Shown piece by piece: positions 32,101 through 36,264 of a stretch of 36,264 nucleotides of DNA. The stretch spans positions 1-36,264 of the IMG/VR virus record IMGVR_UViG_3300030107_005950. One strand, given 5' to 3'. Every line of letters begins with the position of its first letter. The stretch's first letter is position 1. Source of the stretch: a virus. The notes under the pieces are model-generated. The model did not search any database and was not told the origin of the DNA. It was given only the letters and a program-made list of their open reading frames with translations. The position numbers and the translations under genes were made by a program.

Positions 32101-34219
32101 AAGGAAAACCAAGGGCGCCCGTGATGCGGTAGCACAAGCTATTGGCGTACTGGGTAACGTTGACGAAGTATTTAGAGGTTGGACAGCGTCTAGGGTGGCC
32201 GTCCCTGATAAACTTCAGGGGGCGTACGCGGACCTCCTTCAAGGCAAAGCGATCGAGGATCCGAATCTAAGGGCCGAGGCTCTGCGTCTGGCAGAAGAAG
32301 CAGGCTTTGGGGCCTCGTTTAAGATTATGACTGACGTCGCCGGTACCGATACGTACATTCCTTTAGCAGCTCGTCAACGATTGATGGAAAGCTTGGACCG
32401 TGTTCTTTCCCGTGGTCGTGTCGGAAAAGACCAACCAGGAACTGCATACAAAGGGGTTCAAGAAGCGGTTCAGTTTACAAAGGCTGCTATTACACGTGGC
32501 AACATTGTGTCGAGGCCGAAGTACTACCATCAGAATACGATGGATCGGTTTAGCCAGCTTGCATTCGAGACAGGAATGGCCCCGGCCCTGGTTACAACTG
32601 CCCGTCAGGGCTTGATTGAGCTCACAACAATACCGGGTTTTGAAAACATACTTAGTGGTGTGTACAAGCCAGGTGGCGAGAAGGCCCGTGATGTTCTCCA
32701 AGCTGGTGGCGATCGTTTAGCCAGTGGACTTAATAAGTTGTTCGCAGCTGGCGGAACCCGGATTGAAGTCAATAAGATACTGGATGGAACCGATGATGTG
32801 ATCATGGTCGGAGACAAGACGTACACTGCGAAGGTTTTACGAAGTATCTTTGTGCAAGAAGGGGCAGCTTCTTCATTTGATAACACAGAGCTCCGCCAGA
32901 TCATTATGACAAGGCGCGGAGCAATGGGCATGGGGCCAGTTGACCCTAAGCTTATCAACGACATGGCTGAATCCATCTCTGTTCGTGAGCGCTACGGCGC
33001 GGCTGTGACGCTCTTGGAACGTGGGATGGAACCGCGTGATGCGATGCGGTTGGTGAACAAGGCGTACTATGATTACGCAACAAGCATCGCCAAAGAAGAG
33101 TCCTCAAGTAAAGCGATGGGCCTCTTACTCACTTCGGTAGAACCCTTTTGGGCATACAAGAAGAACGCCACGCGACAGATATTCAACCGATTGATGTCGC
33201 CAGAAGGCGCGTACCGGATGTCGATAATCCGCCGGGCAACTCAAGAAGGCGCAGACATTGCGACTAAGGAGCTGTATGAATCAAGGACAGACCGGTACGG
33301 TGTCCAGGTTGATGCGCTACCTGAACCCATACGCTCCGACTACTTCACCCTAAAGCTTGCGATTGATGAACACTACGACGGTAAGATCCCAGACGGGATT
33401 GAAGAAGGGGTCCGGGCAATAGTAAGTAACAGCATGACACTGTACGAGTCTGGCAGGTTCAAGGAGCTGACCGCACAAGGAGACATTCGGAAGTTTCGGC
33501 AGGCCGCAGGCATGCAGGCTATATCTCGCGGGACTCCACCACGGCCTGATGAGTCGTCTTACCGTGGGTACATTAGCCGCAGACCATCTGTTGGTTTTAC
33601 GCCCGATATGTCTGACCCTGCGATGCGCCGGTACTTTGCAAACCAGTCGGGAAGCAAGTCGCACCTTGCGCTGGTACTTTCAGAAGACACGCTACACGGA
33701 GCCATGGAGCACATGGCTCATGTGTCGCTGTTGATGGCTGGAATGGGTATGGCACTGCAAGACGACGACATCGACGCAGACGAAGTGATGTCATGGGTGG
33801 GCGATTACTGGGATCTGGAGAGAGCTCCTGTATTGGGTGTCGCGGTAAAGGGAATGGCGTCTGGTGGTGACAGGGGTCCAAGAATATCGAAAACATTGGC
33901 AAACATGCTCCGCGAAACGGGGCTGTACACAGACGGTGAAAAAGCCAAATGGGGCACAGGCCCCGCAGCTGGAGAGGCGCACTACTTGCCTGCCGGTATG
34001 GTGGGGCGGGGGTTCTACACTGCGTATATTCGTTCTCTTGACGATGTCCTCAAAGCATGGGAAGGCACGCCCATGTTGAATCAGATGGGCAGAAAAGGCG
34101 ACATCCTCAAACTTATATCTGCCGCCAGGGGTTATACTTTCACCGAAGGTCAGCGTGAGCGATCGGCTGAGCAGGAACTACGGCGCAAGAGAATCGAAAT
34201 GCGTGCTAACATCGAATAG
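29141..34219 (+). CDS. Large internal virion/ejection protein, gp16-like
   Basis: A 1692-aa protein, about 14% of the genome. A Pro-rich disordered N-terminal 120 residues are followed by mixed helical regions (DALQEEITSKGSALIPDAATI, LDLESLNRQL-type coiled coils) and a C-terminal section with hydrophobic helices (SLLMAGMGMAL near 1526-1540). In T7 the third ejection protein has an N-terminal lytic transglycosylase; I see no such motif here. The size, position after gp14- and gp15-like genes and overlap (TAATG) support an ejection motor role. The C-terminus is basic. Confidence 0.75.
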   Translation: MAESFETFKLGGKSYTLDQLKGLSDAEMRKLIGIPRTQEQLAEQQSKEFAARRQPTISTPAKQPVGAISPRVRAREASGKSSTVPAPGRKSPAPSPVPAPRVQGPGVSELLKEPEGRSLTPTGRRQLASVYGPQTGFAAAGPLTSKPRSGARVEEAKKAAKEGIIYRADDEKARPGTRGYALAELLIKQFETDPDLVPILDAVDPADLGWQSAILTLARRLRDRRGYSTEEALKKAHRVASAKVVVGDWPPGMVRMPETLDPKKMTWQEELQDALKPQVEIVGFNQRGQTITPRAEGRVAYFFRVADSVGGALSGFTIGLSEGKYGEDLTRAAIAGIREGKIALDATDAISVNQDWAKNNPRFTVLLKRLGISATLFTPDATLAGGPLYRGAKLATRFARAQPTVGRAESIVSDISEASQKIRTGNDADRAEAVRLLTNVEKAEAELRDKAGAFRDAVNIEESLIASRDLDAGDQFKIADKALAKQLDEYGLPVPRLVTMNPAFRRRETEAERVQFQDFREVFGLGKPYQELLLRRDKLRRSVAIGPEGIPEDDFRKIREELNVVEDALAAIDRNVEIRTEAYKNTLGALRRNVRGKAAEGSQSELFGVRQGTETQRAVDSIQADVASLNIPNTRVDADALQEEITSKGSALIPDAATIRALRKEADELNETIANATNMGASPQDLESLNRQLRNVTAELRRGPKRSITANELAEIQDQLELASKPRVGLAGPGLAERGDMPVGETPVESLERAVEGIAKFGAKDRQLTPGAALTLRAVTSVPKVVKSLAFGLDADKDLRKLAPEFVKRTKAGIRFIDQSASDFNALIREGNEANKLDYLTGARVKFENGQRVQTSGVDFVQLMQRRMDKKFHRLEPMQAERLRTTLERFSTEGRNWAIDLPAEERTAIARDLQEFWAGDEFLKEVYHVTGRQPGDASTNVLNPPELELTEALLYYSKVTERADGAYTGGSRQAVEEILRKVDALYGRKTKGARDAVAQAIGVLGNVDEVFRGWTASRVAVPDKLQGAYADLLQGKAIEDPNLRAEALRLAEEAGFGASFKIMTDVAGTDTYIPLAARQRLMESLDRVLSRGRVGKDQPGTAYKGVQEAVQFTKAAITRGNIVSRPKYYHQNTMDRFSQLAFETGMAPALVTTARQGLIELTTIPGFENILSGVYKPGGEKARDVLQAGGDRLASGLNKLFAAGGTRIEVNKILDGTDDVIMVGDKTYTAKVLRSIFVQEGAASSFDNTELRQIIMTRRGAMGMGPVDPKLINDMAESISVRERYGAAVTLLERGMEPRDAMRLVNKAYYDYATSIAKEESSSKAMGLLLTSVEPFWAYKKNATRQIFNRLMSPEGAYRMSIIRRATQEGADIATKELYESRTDRYGVQVDALPEPIRSDYFTLKLAIDEHYDGKIPDGIEEGVRAIVSNSMTLYESGRFKELTAQGDIRKFRQAAGMQAISRGTPPRPDESSYRGYISRRPSVGFTPDMSDPAMRRYFANQSGSKSHLALVLSEDTLHGAMEHMAHVSLLMAGMGMALQDDDIDADEVMSWVGDYWDLERAPVLGVAVKGMASGGDRGPRISKTLANMLRETGLYTDGEKAKWGTGPAAGEAHYLPAGMVGRGFYTAYIRSLDDVLKAWEGTPMLNQMGRKGDILKLISAARGYTFTEGQRERSAEQELRRKRIEMRANIE

Positions 34220-34228
34220 GAGTCCATC

Positions 34229-34600
34229 ATGGCAACGTACATTAAACGCCCTTTCCAGCGGGTTACCGGTCGGGTCTCTTCCGTTGGGTCCTCAACAATC
34301 ACAACGTTGTCGAACGTTCCAACACGTGGATACATTGCCCGGGTGCATGCTGTGCTGGTCTCTGGTACTGGGTCTACTATCTCGCCCGTCATTACAACTG
34401 ACAGCTCGGCGACAGACCTAATCAAAGAGATCGCCAGCACAACAGCTGCTGCCCACGTTGATGAGATTCCTGGAGCTCCCATCTCTTTTGTTGCGGAGAC
34501 CGTCGACAGCACTCCAACCCTTTACCTCAAGCATGCGCCCAATGCTGGTAGCGATAATGTAATCGATTACGCTATCGACTTCTGGCCAGGAGAGCTCTAA
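34229..34600 (+). CDS. Small structural protein, 123 aa
   Basis: A 123-aa beta-rich protein: RVSSVGSSTITTLSNVP, IARVHAVLVSGTGSTISP, and a C-terminal DNVIDYAIDFWPGEL. It resembles small head or tail decoration proteins in composition. Its TAA overlaps the fibre ATG (TAATG), so the two are probably co-translated. AGGAG lies upstream of its own start. It may be a fibre-attachment or capsid-surface protein; no family recognised. Confidence 0.55.
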   Translation: MATYIKRPFQRVTGRVSSVGSSTITTLSNVPTRGYIARVHAVLVSGTGSTISPVITTDSSATDLIKEIASTTAAAHVDEIPGAPISFVAETVDSTPTLYLKHAPNAGSDNVIDYAIDFWPGEL

Positions 34601-36264
34601 TGGCATTCAAGAAACCAGACATTACGGGGTTCTCAGGAGCCCCCACGCTTACGGGCCTCAAGGTCGACGGAATCACCCTGGTCGTTGACGATGCCGGAGA
34701 CAAGGTCGGTATCAATACCAATAACCCGCTGGGCACACTGGGTGTGGATGGGGACCTGTATTTTCAGCCGACATCCATCTCCACCAGCCACGTATATACC
34801 GCCGGGTCGCTTGATATACGCGCAAATAACAACATAAAGCTGGGAACTGATGGCGCCGATAGTGTACGTATCGGTCGCACCAACACCAGCGCGGCGAAGG
34901 TCCATATTCGTTCTGGTTCAGACACTGACCTCGTTGTTTCTAATGGGAAGGTCGGCATCGGGATGGAGGATCCTTCCGATAGCCTTGAGATTGACGGAGA
35001 CATTCAGCTTAGTCCCACCGCCATCACCACAGCGCACATTAAGACCACTGGCTCACTCGATGTGCGGGCCAGCGGCAACATTAAAATCGGAACCGATGGC
35101 GCCGACAGTGTTCGCCTCGGCAGGGTCAACACGACAGCGGTTAAGTGCCACATTCGATCTGGTGCTGACACTGACCTCGTCGTTTCAAACAGCATGGTGG
35201 GCTTGGGTACAGAAACACCTGGAACACAACTCCAGCTGGAAGGTACTACTCCCTACATCACACTGAAGAACTCTACAGCTGAGAACACAGCTGGTGGTTG
35301 TGAATCCAAGCTCATCTTTGAGGACCACTCAGATACAACGCTTGGTCAGATTGAGGCATCTCACAGTGGCAGCGCCGACGACACCAAAGGGAAGCTTGTA
35401 CTGTCTACCCACAACGGATCCGCACTGACAGCTGCGATTACTATTGACGACACCCAAGCTGTCACGTTGGCCGGTGACCTGACGGTGAATGGAACAACGA
35501 CTACCATCAACTCCACTACACTTACAGTGGATGACAAGGTGGTGGTCATTGCTTCCGGAGCTGCGGATTCTTCGGCTGCAGACGGGGCTGGAATCTCTGT
35601 TGATGGCGCAAGTGCAACCATCCTGTACGATCACACTGGAACACAGTGGGAGATGAACAAGCCGTTGGAGGTCACGGGTGCGATTACATCATCGGGAGCA
35701 GTCGTTGCTGCATCGTTAGACATTAGTGGCGATTGCGACATTGACGGGACGATGGAGGCTGATGCAATCACAGTAGATGGTACAGCTCTGAATGAGTACA
35801 TTGCCGACACTGTTGGTGCGATGGTTGGCTCTAACACTGAGACTGGAATCACAGTTTCGTATGATGATGCTGACAACACTCTCGACTTTGTTCTTGACCA
35901 GGTGACTGCAACTGGGGCGATCAACAGCGGAAGCATTACCTCTGGCTTTGGAAACATCGACGTGGGTAGCAGCACTATCGCTACTACAGGCTCCGTGACA
36001 GCGGGCACAGTAGACATCAACTCTGGCATTGCTGATGAGAACGCCTCTGGTATTACAGCGTCATTCACTGCAGGCGAGGCGCTTGTTCGTGGTGAGGTTG
36101 TGTACTTTAAGGCTGCCGATTCTAAAATGTGGAAGGCCGTAGCGACGGCCGCGGCAACGAGTCGGTGTGTGGCTATGGCAGCAGAGGACATCTCTGCAGA
36201 TGCTGCAGGTAAGTTCCTTCTTCAGGGGTTCCTTCGGGACAACGGGAGCTTCCCCTCCTACACA
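34600..36264 (+). CDS. Tail fibre-like protein, N-terminal 555 residues (continues at 1)
   Basis: The open frame leaves the right edge and continues into 1-264, giving about 609 residues. The N-terminus binds probably to the tail, followed by two imperfect repeats (about residues 62-130 and 143-210; both contain IKxGTDGADSVR, HIRSG and DTDLVVSN), a linker, a region IASGAADSSAADGAGISVDGA, and a string of beta repeats (ITVDGTALNEYIADTVG, GSITSGFGNIDVGSS). The style is that of marine phage fibre proteins. No chaperone or enzymatic motif is visible. Confidence 0.78.
   Translation, partial: MAFKKPDITGFSGAPTLTGLKVDGITLVVDDAGDKVGINTNNPLGTLGVDGDLYFQPTSISTSHVYTAGSLDIRANNNIKLGTDGADSVRIGRTNTSAAKVHIRSGSDTDLVVSNGKVGIGMEDPSDSLEIDGDIQLSPTAITTAHIKTTGSLDVRASGNIKIGTDGADSVRLGRVNTTAVKCHIRSGADTDLVVSNSMVGLGTETPGTQLQLEGTTPYITLKNSTAENTAGGCESKLIFEDHSDTTLGQIEASHSGSADDTKGKLVLSTHNGSALTAAITIDDTQAVTLAGDLTVNGTTTTINSTTLTVDDKVVVIASGAADSSAADGAGISVDGASATILYDHTGTQWEMNKPLEVTGAITSSGAVVAASLDISGDCDIDGTMEADAITVDGTALNEYIADTVGAMVGSNTETGITVSYDDADNTLDFVLDQVTATGAINSGSITSGFGNIDVGSSTIATTGSVTAGTVDINSGIADENASGITASFTAGEALVRGEVVYFKAADSKMWKAVATAAATSRCVAMAAEDISADAAGKFLLQGFLRDNGSFPSYT
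34782..35210. repeat. Imperfect internal duplication in the fibre gene
   Basis: The segment at about 34782-34955 and that at about 35026-35200 encode two similar units with IK(L/I)GTDGADSVR, HIRSG and DTDLVVSN. DNA similarity is partial, so the duplication is old. Confidence 0.8.
36166..36263. repeat. Terminal direct repeat, right copy
   Basis: Identical to bases 1-98. The following base, 36264, is A instead of G at 99; both codons (ACA and ACG) encode Thr. Confidence 0.95.

Overview
The window is essentially a complete genome of a short-tailed (podovirus-type) tailed phage, about 36.17 kb. Its last 98 bases (36166-36263) repeat its first 98 (1-98), so the contig closes into a circle or is terminally redundant. 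One structural gene runs across the join: it starts at 34600, leaves the window open, and ends at 264. The T7-style order of portal, scaffold, capsid, large adaptor, nozzle-like protein and three consecutive internal virion proteins supports podovirus morphology. A T7-type amidase with several small membrane proteins suggests a Gram-negative host. The gene content looks like uncultured environmental phages, but nothing here identifies the host. I see no integrase, tRNA, CRISPR array or insertion sequence.

Layout: (1) 34600->264, 264-1421: tail fibre-like protein and an Asp-box protein. (2) 1431-3029, plus: lysis block of an amidase and four small membrane or coiled-coil proteins. (3) 3032-4199, minus: winged-helix protein, 50-aa protein and MT-A70 adenine methyltransferase. 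(4) 4281-8350, plus: replication and recombination, with an annealing-protein-like gene carrying a zinc ribbon, a ribbon-helix-helix protein, a RusA resolvase and a 913-aa primase-helicase. (5) 8347-11204, minus: small accessory genes including a compact cytosine methyltransferase and a zinc-finger protein. (6) 11205-11905: 700 bp without genes, holding about ten copies of G(A/T)GACAGT around an AT-rich core. (7) 11906-34600, plus: terminase subunits, portal, head genes, scaffold, major capsid protein, adaptor, nozzle, further tail or virion proteins, internal virion proteins including one of 1692 aa, and a small structural protein.

The genes are very compact, with many ATGA, TGATG or TAATG overlaps. 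No DNA polymerase or phage RNA polymerase is encoded, so the phage probably primes and unwinds its own DNA but borrows host polymerases. A 17-bp sequence containing a perfect palindrome occurs upstream of both the replication operon (4218-4234) and, in matching orientation, part of the minus accessory operon (9599-9615). It is probably a shared early promoter or operator. The most unusual features are the repeat cluster beside the terminase genes (a candidate packaging site or origin), this shared dyad, and a gene pair at 8552-8964 whose coding signal changes frame.
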